The translations under genes and the position numbers were made by a program. A stretch of DNA of 64,000 nucleotides from Mesorhizobium terrae. Its GTDB lineage: Bacteria > Pseudomonadota > Alphaproteobacteria > Rhizobiales > Rhizobiaceae. Positions 30,747-40,192 of the stretch are shown here, in pieces. The DNA is taken from the NCBI RefSeq assembly GCF_008727715.1, contig NZ_CP044218.1, forward strand, positions 1,612,001-1,676,000, read 5' to 3'. How positions within the stretch are numbered: position 1 is the stretch's first letter; each line of letters starts with the position of its first letter. The notes under the pieces are model-generated. The model was not told where the DNA came from. It worked only from the letters and a program-made list of their open reading frames with translations, and did not search any database.

Positions 30747-30962
30747 TCAATGCGCGCCCGCGCCGGTGAGCAGTTCCAGCATCTCGCTGCGCGAAAACTG
30801 CATGGTGTAGCGATATTGGGATTTGTCGTCGTAGAGGCCGCCGGCACAGAAACGCAGCTTTATGTCGTCACCGTCGACGTCCATCTCAACGAGTTCGAGC
30901 GGCTGACTAAGGATTATCTTCTCGACCCCGAGCCGCTTTGCCGGCCTGACTTTTATGTTCAT
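30747..30962 (-). CDS. Small hypothetical protein
   Basis: 71-aa protein (MNIKVRPAKRLGVEKIILSQ start) with mixed charged composition and no signal peptide or membrane segment. A purine-rich AGGGG lies about 8 nt before ATG 30962. Its codon usage and the absence of a better gene in the interval support it. No recognised domain. Confidence 0.6.
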   Translation of the reverse strand: MNIKVRPAKRLGVEKIILSQPLELVEMDVDGDDIKLRFCAGGLYDDKSQYRYTMQFSRSEMLELLTGAGAH

Positions 30963-31298
30963 GGCAAATACCCCTGTCGCATCGAACCGGTGTAACTGGA
31001 CGAGGGGTAGTGCCCATTATCCGCACCCAGAGGCCCGCACAAATGTCGCCATTTGCGTCCAGGCCCAGGCCGGATGAACTGCCTCATCGGGATGAGGCCC
31101 ACGTACATCTGAGCGCCTTATCTTTTTTCCCTTTCCCGGGATTTGTCAAATTTTCCCGAATCGGCCGAGCGTTGGACATGGAGTTCCACCGGCCTGCGCG
31201 ATGCCTGCAACGCGATGTGGATTGCCGACTGCGGCCCCGTCCGCGCCGGTAATAATCCCCTCGCCGCCTCAACGGCTTGGCGAAAGCAGGAAGGGTTC
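30963..31298. other. Non-coding stretch, first part of a 1.18-kb gene-free interval
   Basis: The whole interval 30963-32142 lacks a convincing protein gene. This first part shows no clear structure beyond the likely promoter region of the small gene at 30747-30962. The rest holds palindromic repeats and a candidate structured RNA, listed separately. Apparent reading frames here are irregular and run through the repeats. Confidence 0.5.
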
Positions 31299-31348
31299 GT
31301 CATTCCCGACCGCGTGAGCGAGGAACGAGCGGAGCGTGTCGGGAATCC
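31299..31348. repeat. Palindromic intergenic repeat element
   Basis: About 50 bp beginning CGTCATTCCCGAC and ending GTCGGGAATCC, so the ends pair (ATTCCCGAC 31302-31310 with GTCGGGAAT 31338-31346). The core carries GAGCGAGGAACGAGCGGAGC. This is the style of the short palindromic repeats scattered between rhizobial genes. A related, larger inverted pair lies at 31871-32074. Confidence 0.6.
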
Positions 31349-31549
31349 ATACCGGAACGCCGATGCACCGGCGCGGTGCAGGATGTGGATAGAAAGCGCT
31401 GCGGTAGGCGCAAGCTCAAAGAAAGAACCGTGTCCCTTCAATCCCTTATCGAAAACCGCACGAAAACCACGCCCGGATTTGCCCACACGTTCGGGGTTTG
31501 CACGACAATCGGCCCATCGCCCTCACGGGAACCTGGTGCGCACCGGGTA

Positions 31550-31804
31550 TCAGGGAGGGCGCCGGTGCCGGACTGGCAGCGCTAACGGTGGCGCTGTCTG
31601 GTGACGAGCCCTAAGTCCGGGCCCTGGAAAAACCCGGCCGCCGAAAATGGCGGCTTCGAGGTCCGAAGTCTGCCGTCGCGAAGGACGGCGAGGTCGGTCC
31701 GGGGCAAGAACACTGGCGGGGCGCCCGGAAGGCGCCACGTGCTATTTGCTAAGAGGCACCGACCCGGCGCCCCGCTTCCCACCTCCTGCAAGGGAGTGTT
31801 TTTT
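31550..31804 (+). ncRNA. Candidate structured non-coding RNA, family not identified
   Basis: Roughly 250 nt able to form one closed structure. The 5' segment 31557-31563 (GGGCGCC) pairs with 31766-31772 and 31564-31569 (GGTGCC) pairs with 31755-31760, a 13-bp long-range helix with one bulge. Inside are local hairpins: 31575-31582/31591-31598, 31637-31642/31649-31654, 31672-31677/31684-31689 and 31720-31725/31731-31736. A Rho-independent terminator with six T's closes it. I looked for tmRNA, RNase P, SRP RNA and common riboswitch cores and found none; 6S RNA cannot be excluded. The next plus-strand gene is 1.9 kb away, so it is not an obvious leader. Confidence 0.45.
31780..31804 (+). terminator. 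Rho-independent terminator of the candidate RNA
   Basis: Stem CAC(C)TCCT / GGGAGTG with one bulged C and a 4-nt loop, then TTTTTT (31799-31804). The orientation shows plus-strand transcription through a region with no protein gene. Confidence 0.65.
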
Positions 31805-31870
31805 GACAATGGCCAGGGCGGATTTCCGCAGCGTGGCGATGAAGAAGTGTATTCAAGCCCGCCACGCCAC

Positions 31871-32074
31871 CGTCATTCCGGCCGAGCGCAGCGAGAGCCG
31901 GAACCCATTGGCCGCAACATCGTCGAGCCCGGCCCGGTCCTCGTCTGGAACCGTGCACGCAGCCGGACCGGCGCTGCATGTTTCATAGCTGTCGACGCGA
32001 ACCCAGGACCCGGCCGTGCTGCTCAATGGGTTCCGGGTCGGCGCTCGGCTTCGCCTCGCTTGCCCGGAATGACG
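31871..32074. repeat. Inverted-repeat element (MITE-like or paired palindromic repeat)
   Basis: Left arm 31871-31910 and right arm 32024-32074 are imperfect inverted copies. Both begin CGTCATTCCGG at the outer end and finish CCGGAACCCATTG at the inner end, around a variable GAGCG/GCGAG core. About 113 bp lie between the arms. No transposase is encoded. The outer sequence resembles the element at 31299. Confidence 0.6.
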
Positions 32075-32142
32075 AAGGCGTGGGATGGGACGAGCCGCCG
32101 GTCGTCCGGCGGACTGATGCGGGACGAACGATGCCCGCCCCG

Positions 32143-33531
<1,389 letters not shown>

Positions 33532-33697
33532 TCAAAGCCGTGGGGTGGTCGTTTTTGCAGGGACGTTCCTAACATGCCCGCATCTGGCCGTCATCCCGAA
33601 AAAGGCGGCAAAACCGCTCTCCGCGCCCGTGGCTTTTGGCTTTGACAGCGCCGCAAACTGCGATTAAGGGGACCAATCTTTTTGTACGAGGCTTGCC

Positions 33698-34081
33698 GTG
33701 GCAAAAGCAGAACTTGGCATCAAACGCATCGACCCCGAGACGGGTCGCAAATTCTACGATCTGAACAAGGATCCGATCGTCTCTCCCTATACGGGCAAGA
33801 GCTATCCCCGTTCCTATTTCGACGACGGCAAGGCCGCCGCGGCTGTGGAAGAGGAAGAGGTCGAGGACAAGGAAGTCGACACCGAGGAAGAGGGCGCCGA
33901 ACTGGTGTCGCTCGAGGACGCCGATGGCGAGGCGAAGGGCGACGACCTGCCGGATCTCGGCGACGATGACGACGTCGAACTCGACGACGATGACGACGAC
34001 ACCTTCCTCGAGGACGAGGAAGAAGAAGATGACGACGTTTCCGACATGATCGGCGTCGGCGACGACGAAGAGGACATCTGA
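33698..34081 (+). CDS. TIGR02300 family (FYDLN acid domain) protein
   Basis: 127-aa alphaproteobacterial protein with the conserved head AKAELGIKRIDPETGRKFYD, then LNKDPIVSPYTGKSYP. The C-terminal ~80 residues are almost entirely Asp/Glu, including DDDDDD- and EEEEDDD-type runs. The GTG start at 33698 gives the family N-terminus. Function is unknown; the acidic tail suggests binding to basic partners. Divergent from aroA. Confidence 0.93.
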   Translation: MAKAELGIKRIDPETGRKFYDLNKDPIVSPYTGKSYPRSYFDDGKAAAAVEEEEVEDKEVDTEEEGAELVSLEDADGEAKGDDLPDLGDDDDVELDDDDDDTFLEDEEEEDDDVSDMIGVGDDEEDI

Positions 34082-34256
34082 TGTCCGGGCGGGCGCGACG
34101 CGTCCGCCAACTTTCGAGCCGGCTTTCCGAAAAAAGCTGTTTCGAGAGGCTTGCTATCAGGGCAAGGCGGCGCTAGAAGCCGCCTGCACTGACTTGGCGG
34201 GGTCCCAACCCTGCCAGAATTTCTCGCCGGCAACGGCGACCGGCGCAGGCCGGAGT

Positions 34257-34332
34257 GGGGCCATAGCTCAGCTGGGAGAGCGCCTGCATGGCATGCAGGA
34301 GGTCAGCGGTTCGATCCCGCTTGGCTCCACCA
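34257..34332 (+). tRNA. tRNA-Ala (anticodon GGC)
   Basis: 76 nt with encoded CCA. Acceptor stem GGGGCCA / TGGCTCC shows the G3:U70 pair that identifies alanine tRNAs. Anticodon stem CCTGC / GCAGG encloses loop ATGGCAT, giving GGC. A possible promoter (TTGCTA, 17 nt, TAGAAG at 34151-34179) lies upstream. Confidence 0.97.
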
Positions 34333-34497
34333 AATCTTCCCCGATAGGCTGGTATTTTACGCCGGGCTCCGCTGCGGCCGCGCCGTCCAATCTCGCTCCC
34401 ATCATTTTGTCTGGCAAATAGCGCGGGCACCCGGCGCCCATCTTGCGCAAACCCTCGCCACGGCGCTTTGCTGGCGTCGGGCGAATCGGAGTGCGAA

Positions 34498-35598
34498 ATG
34501 GAAACGATCACAATCAAGGCAAAGGGCATTTCGGTCTCGGTCGACCTGGCGGTCGGCCATATCGCCGACCTGACCATCGAGGCCGGCGGTCGCCAGCTGA
34601 AGCCCCTGCATCGCGCCCCGTGGATCGACGAGCCGCAGCAGGACATGCCGCAGGGCCTGCCCGACGGCGTGACCCGGCTGTCCGGCGATTTTCTGTGCGC
34701 GCCGTTCTCGCGCAGCGACGTGGAGGAAGCGCCGCTGCATGGCTGGACCGCCAACAGCCCCTGGGACCTGGTGGAAAGTGCCGCAACCGCCGATGGCTGG
34801 CGCGCGGTGTTCCGCCTGCGGCGCCCGGTGATGGGCGCGACGGTGGAAAAGACATTCACCCTGCGCGACGGCCACCCGTTTCTCTACCAGGAACATGCCT
34901 TCGTCGGCGGCGCGGGCGCAGTCCCCGTCGCCCATCACCCGATGACCGTCATGCGCGACGGCGGGCACCTTGCCTTTTCGCCGAAGCGCGCGGCCGTCAC
35001 TGAAGGCGATCCGCTGGAGCCGGACCCTGCGCGTGGCCGTTACCTGCTCGCCTATCCGGCGCGCAGCACGGACCTTGCCCGCTTCCCCGCCAAGGATGGC
35101 GGGACGGTGGATCTGAGCGAATACCGGATGGACCGGCGTCACGAGGATTTCCTCACCCTGGTGGAGGCCGATCATGGCGGCCCCGGCTGGACCGCGGTTT
35201 CGCGCACGGCCGAACAGGATATCGTGCTCGTTCTGAAGAACCCCGCCGAACTGCCGGTGACCATGTTGTGGGTTTCGAATGGCGGGCGCGACTACGCGCC
35301 GTGGAACGGCCGTCACCGCGGCGTGCTCGGCATCGAGGACGGGCGCACAGCCGTCGGCCACTCGACCTCGCTCGGCGACAACTGGCTGAAACGGGAGGGC
35401 GTGGCGACCGCCTTCGAACTCGGAGCCGACCGGCGCGTCTCGTTCCGGCACGTCATCGGCGCCCTGCCGGCGGCGACCGCGCAGGCGCCGCGCGACGTTT
35501 CGGCGGCACCCGACAGGTTGCGCGTTGCCACCGCCGACGGCTCCGTGCTGGAGGTTCCGTATGACGGCGACTTCCTGCGGATCGGCCGCGCCGGCTGA
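34498..35598 (+). CDS. Galactose mutarotase-like fold protein, function unknown
   Basis: 366-aa cytosolic protein of aldose-1-epimerase type: beta-rich sequence, HHPMTVMRDGGHLAFSP and YAPWNGRHRGVLGIEDGRT resemble the carbohydrate-binding core of mutarotases and YeaD/GalM relatives. It has no signal peptide. ATG 34498 precedes METITIKAKGIS; the frame is open 10 codons further. It sits between tRNA-Ala and a small-molecule kinase on the same strand (76-nt gap), which may link it to sugar metabolism. The substrate is unknown. Confidence 0.7.
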   Translation: METITIKAKGISVSVDLAVGHIADLTIEAGGRQLKPLHRAPWIDEPQQDMPQGLPDGVTRLSGDFLCAPFSRSDVEEAPLHGWTANSPWDLVESAATADGWRAVFRLRRPVMGATVEKTFTLRDGHPFLYQEHAFVGGAGAVPVAHHPMTVMRDGGHLAFSPKRAAVTEGDPLEPDPARGRYLLAYPARSTDLARFPAKDGGTVDLSEYRMDRRHEDFLTLVEADHGGPGWTAVSRTAEQDIVLVLKNPAELPVTMLWVSNGGRDYAPWNGRHRGVLGIEDGRTAVGHSTSLGDNWLKREGVATAFELGADRRVSFRHVIGALPAATAQAPRDVSAAPDRLRVATADGSVLEVPYDGDFLRIGRAG

Positions 35599-35674
35599 GC
35601 CGCCGAAAGGCGTTTGAAAGTTTCGACGGCGACGGGCACAATCGCCTTACCGACGGCCCCGCAGGGAGCACTTG

Positions 35675-36292
35675 ATGTCCGAGATCGCGACCATCGCCGC
35701 CACCATCTTCAAGCGCGCCGGCAAGGCCCAGCGCTTCATCGTTGCCATCGCGGGGCCGCCCGGCGCCGGAAAATCGACCTTGTCGGCGGCCCTGCACGAT
35801 GTGCTGCCCGCCGGTACGGCGGAGGTGGTGCCAATGGACGGGTTCCACTTTGACGACAGCGTGCTGGAGAAACGGGGCCTGCGGCCCCGCAAGGGCGCGC
35901 CGGAAACCTTCGATTTCGCCGGTTTCGAGGTTTTGCTGAAACGCATCCGCGCCGGCGAGCCGGACATCGCCATTCCGGTCTTCGACCGCAGCATCGAATT
36001 GTCACGGGCGGCGGCATCCATCATCGCCACCGACACGCGCTTCATCCTAGCCGAAGGCAATTACCTTCTGCTGGACGAAGAGCCTTGGAACCGGCTGGCG
36101 CCGCTGTTCGACCTCACCATCTTCGTGGACGTGACGCGCGGAGAACTCGAAAAGCGTCTGCGCCAGCGCTGGCACGAGCACGGCCGCAGCGACGAAGACG
36201 CGATCGCCTGGATCACGTCCAACGACATGCCCAATATCGAGCGCGTGCTGGCGCGCCGCCGCCCGGCGGATTTGATCATCCGCCAGGGCTGA
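35675..36292 (+). CDS. P-loop nucleoside/nucleotide kinase family protein
   Basis: 205-aa kinase of the uridine kinase/phosphoribulokinase/PanK-like group. Walker A GPPGAGKSTLSAAL is near residue 30, the substrate Asp is in VPMDGFHFDD, and a lid with several arginines (ELEKRLRQRWHEHGRSD) follows. Rhizobial relatives include FrcK-like proteins of sugar operons. The substrate here is unknown. GGGAG ribosome site before ATG 35675 (a TTG one codon earlier is possible). Confidence 0.83.
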   Translation: MSEIATIAATIFKRAGKAQRFIVAIAGPPGAGKSTLSAALHDVLPAGTAEVVPMDGFHFDDSVLEKRGLRPRKGAPETFDFAGFEVLLKRIRAGEPDIAIPVFDRSIELSRAAASIIATDTRFILAEGNYLLLDEEPWNRLAPLFDLTIFVDVTRGELEKRLRQRWHEHGRSDEDAIAWITSNDMPNIERVLARRRPADLIIRQG

Positions 36293-36315
36293 GCAGGCAA
36301 GCTAGCGGGTAACGC

Positions 36316-37020
36316 TCAGGGCTTGGCGGGAATGTTGAGACCGCGCTGCACGGCGGGCCTCGCCAGACCGCGCTCCAGCCACGCAGCGACATTCTTGAAA
36401 TCGGCGAAGCCGACCAGCTCGCCCGCTTCATAGAAGCCGATGAGATTACGCACCCAGCCGAGCATGGAAATATCGGCGATGGTGTAGTCGTCGCCCATGA
36501 TCCAGCTTCGACCTCCGAGGCGCTTGTCGAGCACGCCCAGCAGGCGGCGCGTTTCATTGCGGTAGCGCTCCAGCGGGCGTTTGTCGGAAATCTCGCGGCC
36601 GGCGAATTTGTGGAAGAAACCGAGCTGGCCGAACATCGGGCCGACCGCCGCCATCTGGAAGAACACCCACTGGATGGTCTCGTAGCGCAGCGCCGTATCC
36701 GCGGGCAGGAACTTGCCTGTCTTTTCGGCAAGATAGAGCAGGATGGCGCCGGATTCGAACAAAGGCAGCGGTTTGCCGCCCGGACCGTTCGGATCGATGA
36801 TCGACGGAATCTTGCCGTTCGGGTTCAGCGAAAGGAATTCCGGGGTCCAGCTCTCGTCCTGTCCTATGTTGATGTAGTGGGCCTCGTAGGGCAGGCCGAG
36901 CTCCTCCAGCATGATCGACACCTTGACGCCGTTCGGCGTGGCGGTCGAATAGAGCTGGAGACGATCGGGGTGCTGGGCCGGCCAGCGCGCATTGATCGGG
37001 AAAGCAGAAAGATCGGTCAT
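36316..37020 (-). CDS. Glutathione S-transferase (YghU/Ure2-like)
   Basis: 234-aa GST of the nu/Ure2p-like class: long N-terminus, then LQLYSTATPNGVKVSIMLEE (Thr/Asn active site), cis-Pro loop GKIPSIIDP, FESGAILLYLAEK, and a C-terminal helical domain with DDYTIADISMLGW. Members have disulfide-bond reductase or peroxidase activity with two glutathiones. ATG 37020 is preferred over an upstream in-frame ATG at 37053. Confidence 0.88.
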   Translation of the reverse strand: MTDLSAFPINARWPAQHPDRLQLYSTATPNGVKVSIMLEELGLPYEAHYINIGQDESWTPEFLSLNPNGKIPSIIDPNGPGGKPLPLFESGAILLYLAEKTGKFLPADTALRYETIQWVFFQMAAVGPMFGQLGFFHKFAGREISDKRPLERYRNETRRLLGVLDKRLGGRSWIMGDDYTIADISMLGWVRNLIGFYEAGELVGFADFKNVAAWLERGLARPAVQRGLNIPAKP

Positions 37021-37112
37021 CTGTTGCCTCGGAAAGAGGCGGCGCGAATGCACCGCCGTGGTGGGTGCAAGCTATCTAGACGCGCCGGCGCCGCATTCAA
37101 GACGCCACGCGA

Positions 37113-38321
37113 TCAGACCGCCTTGAAGGCCAGCACCGCGTTGGTGCCGCCAAACGCGAAGGCGTTGCTCAGCGCAGTGCGCACTGGGCGTTCGCGCGCG
37201 ACATTCGGCGTGACGTCGAGGTCGCAATCCGGGTCCGGCTCGCGATAATTGGCCGTCGGCGGCACGACGCCGTCGCGAATGGCCATGATGCAGGCGATCA
37301 TCTCCAGCGCGCCGGAAGCGCCAAGGGCATGGCCGTGCATCGACTTGGTCGACGAGACCGACAATTTATAGGCGTGGTCGCCGAAGGCCCGCTTGATGGC
37401 GGCGGTTTCGATCTGGTCGTTGGCCTTGGTGCCGGTGCCGTGCGCGTTGAGATAATCGACGTCTTCGGGGTTGAACCCGGCGTCGGCCAGACAGAAACGC
37501 ATCGCCGCCTCGGGTCCCTCGACGGTCGGCGCGACGATGTCGGAAGCATCGGCGGAGATGCCGACGCCGGCGATTTCACCAAGGATCGTGGCGCCCCGCG
37601 CCACGGCATGTTCGTAGCTTTCCAGCACGGCCATGCCTGCGCCCTCGCCCATGACCAGGCCCTGGCGGTCAGCCGAAAAGGGCCGGCAGGTGTCCGGCGA
37701 CAGCACACGCAGCGCTTCCCAGGCCTTCATGATGCCCCAGACGAGCGGCGCGTCGGTGCCGCCGGTCAGCATCACGTCGGCACGACCGAGCCTGATCTGG
37801 TCCACGGCCGAGGCAATGGCGTGGTTAGCGGAAGAGCAGGCCGAGGTCACACCGAAGACAGGCCCGCGCAGGCCGAATTCCATGCTGACCTGGCCGGCGG
37901 CAGCGCCGGGCATGACCTTCGGCACGGAAAAGATGTCGGCGCGGTTTTTGCCATTAAGCAGAAGCGCGCGATAATTTTCCTCGATCGCCTCCCAGCCGCA
38001 CACGCCGACGCCAACCGTGGCGCCGAAGCGGTAGGTGTTGTCCTGGCCGACGACGAGGCCGGACTGGCGCATCGCCTCCTTGGCGGCAATGATGGCCAGC
38101 AGGCTGAAACGGTCCATGGTGACTAGGCGCCGGCGCTCGAGGCCATGCTCGGGCAGCGTTCTGATTTCGCTACCGACCTGTACCTTGAGCTGGTGCAGGT
38201 CCGCGCCGACCACCTGTCCGATGGCCGAGCGCCCTGCCTTCATCTCGTTCCAGATCGAGGCGGCGTCGGTGCCAAGACCGCAAATGCCACCGATGCCGGT
38301 AATGACGACGCGCTTGCGCAT
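37113..38321 (-). CDS. NodE-like beta-ketoacyl-ACP synthase
   Basis: 402-aa condensing enzyme of the KAS II fold. The triad is complete: C162 in [12 protein letters not shown]294 in [11 protein letters not shown] and H331 in [12 protein letters not shown], with K326. Large parts match rhizobial NodE nearly word for word from memory (RRVVITGxGGxCGLGTDA-like head, [28 protein letters not shown]). NodE with NodF makes polyunsaturated acyl chains of Nod factors. No nodABC or nod box is visible, so this may be a housekeeping paralogue making a special acyl chain. It starts 11 nt after the ACP gene. Confidence 0.88.
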   Translation of the reverse strand: MRKRVVITGIGGICGLGTDAASIWNEMKAGRSAIGQVVGADLHQLKVQVGSEIRTLPEHGLERRRLVTMDRFSLLAIIAAKEAMRQSGLVVGQDNTYRFGATVGVGVCGWEAIEENYRALLLNGKNRADIFSVPKVMPGAAAGQVSMEFGLRGPVFGVTSACSSANHAIASAVDQIRLGRADVMLTGGTDAPLVWGIMKAWEALRVLSPDTCRPFSADRQGLVMGEGAGMAVLESYEHAVARGATILGEIAGVGISADASDIVAPTVEGPEAAMRFCLADAGFNPEDVDYLNAHGTGTKANDQIETAAIKRAFGDHAYKLSVSSTKSMHGHALGASGALEMIACIMAIRDGVVPPTANYREPDPDCDLDVTPNVARERPVRTALSNAFAFGGTNAVLAFKAV

Positions 38322-38332
38322 GAAAATCCCGG

Positions 38333-38587
38333 TCAGGCTTTCTTCGCGATCAGCGCGCGAACCGCCTCGACCATGTCGCCGACATTCTTGAGATTGCTCC
38401 AGGCGTCGACCGTGTTCATCTCGATCTCGATGTTATAGGCCTCCTCGAGATCGAAGATGATCTCGGTGAGCTCGAGCGAATGGATGCCGAGCGCCGTCAG
38501 CTCGGTATTGGTCGTGATCTCCTCGCCGCCAGGCTCCGCGTGAGCCTTGATCTTCGCGATGATCTCGGTCGCCAATTCGTCAGCCAT
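38333..38587 (-). CDS. NodF-like acyl carrier protein with HSL phosphopantetheine site
   Basis: 84-aa acidic helical carrier protein. The C-terminal half ([17 protein letters not shown], then MVEAVRALI) is strikingly like rhizobial NodF. The prosthetic-group serine is S37 in [10 protein letters not shown], where the normal motif is DSL; Asp is replaced by His36. Start 38587 gives [13 protein letters not shown] as in NodF; an in-frame start six codons upstream is possible. First gene of a two-gene operon with the NodE-like synthase. Confidence 0.88.
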   Translation of the reverse strand: MADELATEIIAKIKAHAEPGGEEITTNTELTALGIHSLELTEIIFDLEEAYNIEIEMNTVDAWSNLKNVGDMVEAVRALIAKKA

Positions 38588-38841
38588 TCGAAGTCCTTCC
38601 CCCAAAACCGCATTTCTTTGCCTGGGTGGCGCCGTGGCGCCCTTGCTTTCACTGCTCCTGACGGAAGCATCAATTTCCTAGAGCCGCCTGATATGGCGGC
38701 ATCAAGGCCGCCTCCTCTATAGAAACCGAAACGAAATGAGGCAATAAGCGATCTCGACAAAGCCGCGCGCGTGCTTAACTTGGACGGCAGGCATTTCAGG
38801 AAGAGCGGCGCCGCAGCCGCCGACCGTCGCTGGAGGAAAAG

Positions 38842-39099
38842 ATGCTCGAATTGCGCCCGGGATGCGAATGCTGCGACAAGGACCTGCCGCCCGGCGCCAC
38901 CAACGCCATGATCTGCACATTCGAATGCACATTCTGCGCGGATTGCGCCGAGACGGTGCTGAAGGGCGTATGTCCCAACTGCGGCGGCAATTTTTCGCCA
39001 CGGCCTATCCGCCCGGCGGCACTGCTTGAAAAGTATCCGGCTTCGACCAAGCGGATCGTGAAAGCCGCAGGCTGTCTGCCGCAGAGTGACGCCGCATAA
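38842..39099 (+). CDS. DUF1272 domain-containing small cysteine-rich protein
   Basis: 85-aa protein with eight conserved cysteines in CECCDKDLPPG, CTFECTFCADCAE and CPNCGG, a likely zinc-ribbon pattern. It matches DUF1272 (PF06906). Function unknown. ATG 38842 follows GGAGGAAAAG. It is followed by another zinc-binding protein (GFA) 42 nt downstream on the same strand. Confidence 0.9.
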   Translation: MLELRPGCECCDKDLPPGATNAMICTFECTFCADCAETVLKGVCPNCGGNFSPRPIRPAALLEKYPASTKRIVKAAGCLPQSDAA

Positions 39100-39141
39100 A
39101 CGCCTATCCGCGCCGACCATGGAATACGGGGGACTTACCTA

Positions 39142-39498
39142 ATGGCAACGAAGCTCTATCAGGGTAGCTGCCACTGTGGCGCGGTTCGGTACGAGGCCAG
39201 CGTAGACCTTGACCACACCATATCCTGCAACTGTTCGCGATGCGGCAGGTTGGGCAGCATCCTGATCTTCACCCCGGCGGAGAACTTCACCCTCGTTTCC
39301 GGCGAAGACGTGCTGACCGATTATCTGTTCAACAAACACGTCATCCACCACCTGTTCTGCCGGGTCTGCGGCATCGAATCCTTTGCCCGCGGAACAAAGC
39401 CCGACGGCACGGCGATGATCGCCATCAATGCGCGCTGCCTGGAAGAAGTCGATCCGGACGCCCTGACGCCGCAGAAGGTAGACGGCCGCAGCTTCTAG
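39142..39498 (+). CDS. GFA/CENP-V family zinc protein
   Basis: 118-aa protein with the GFA zinc ligands C10-x-C12, C29-x-C31-x2-C34 and C73-x2-C76. It is similar in layout to the GFA protein at 848-1258 but clearly distinct. No specific activity can be assigned. Part of a same-strand series of small genes (DUF1272, GFA, membrane protein, GST). Confidence 0.87.
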   Translation: MATKLYQGSCHCGAVRYEASVDLDHTISCNCSRCGRLGSILIFTPAENFTLVSGEDVLTDYLFNKHVIHHLFCRVCGIESFARGTKPDGTAMIAINARCLEEVDPDALTPQKVDGRSF

Positions 39499-39539
39499 AT
39501 CGCCACCGAACCCTGAGCATGTGACAACTGTAGGTCTCG

Positions 39540-40133
39540 ATGGATCAGCCTCTTCCGCAAGCGCACGACATATTCCCGCATCTGCGTATCGTCATGGGCA
39601 TGGTGATCGGCCTCGGCGTCACCCGCCTGCTTTCCGGTGTCGCCCGGATTATCCAGCATCCAAAGCTCTACAGGCTCTATCCGGTGCATCTGGCCTGGGT
39701 GGCGTCGTTGCTACTGATGCTGGTGCATTTCTGGTGGTGGCAGTTCAGCCTGTACCAGATCCCGGACTGGACCTTCGGCAAATACCTTTTCATCATCGGC
39801 TACGCGATAACGCTCTACCTGATGTGCGCGCTGCTGTTTCCCGATTCCATGCAGGATTACGCGGGCTACGAGGACTATTTCTTCACACGACGCGCGTGGT
39901 TCTTCGGCCTGCTGGGGGCGACCTATCTGCTCGATGTCGTCGACACGCTCTTAAAGGGCGAGGCGCACTTCGCACGCTTCGGCCACGAGTATCTGATCCG
40001 TACGCCGTTGTTCGTGATCCTGTGTGGCATAGCGATCCTCACCACCAACCGGCGCTTTCATCTCGCCTTGATCGTCTTCACGCTGATTTATCAGGCGTCC
40101 TGGATCCTGCGGCTCTTCGACACGATCGTTTGA
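39540..40133 (+). CDS. Multi-pass membrane protein of unknown function
   Basis: 197 aa with about six hydrophobic segments (for example RIVMGMVIGLGVTRLLSGVA, HLAWVASLLLMLVHFWWW, LFVILCGIAILTT). Aromatic-rich, positively charged loops fit an inner-membrane protein. No recognised domain. It lies 41 nt after the GFA gene and 59 nt before a GST gene, all on the plus strand. Confidence 0.75.
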   Translation: MDQPLPQAHDIFPHLRIVMGMVIGLGVTRLLSGVARIIQHPKLYRLYPVHLAWVASLLLMLVHFWWWQFSLYQIPDWTFGKYLFIIGYAITLYLMCALLFPDSMQDYAGYEDYFFTRRAWFFGLLGATYLLDVVDTLLKGEAHFARFGHEYLIRTPLFVILCGIAILTTNRRFHLALIVFTLIYQASWILRLFDTIV

Positions 40134-40192
40134 GCAGCCTTGGGCCGGCTGTCGGAATGATCTAGGTTCTTACCGTCCAAGGGAGTTTTGGA

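Noticed and set aside
31550..31804. Cobalamin riboswitch, tmRNA, RNase P or SRP RNA as identity of the structured region
   Set aside because: Individual words resemble parts of these families (GCCAGTG-like on the opposite strand, AAGTCCGGGCC as in RNase P), but the full conserved cores are absent and the terminator orientation disagrees with a riboswitch on the minus strand.
34257..34332. tRNA-Ala as an integration site
   Set aside because: No integrase gene and no direct repeat of the tRNA 3' end were seen nearby.
37113..38587. Symbiosis island boundary
   Set aside because: The NodFE-like pair alone suggested it, but no nodABC, nif, transposase, integrase or composition change is visible, and flanking genes are ordinary chromosomal genes.
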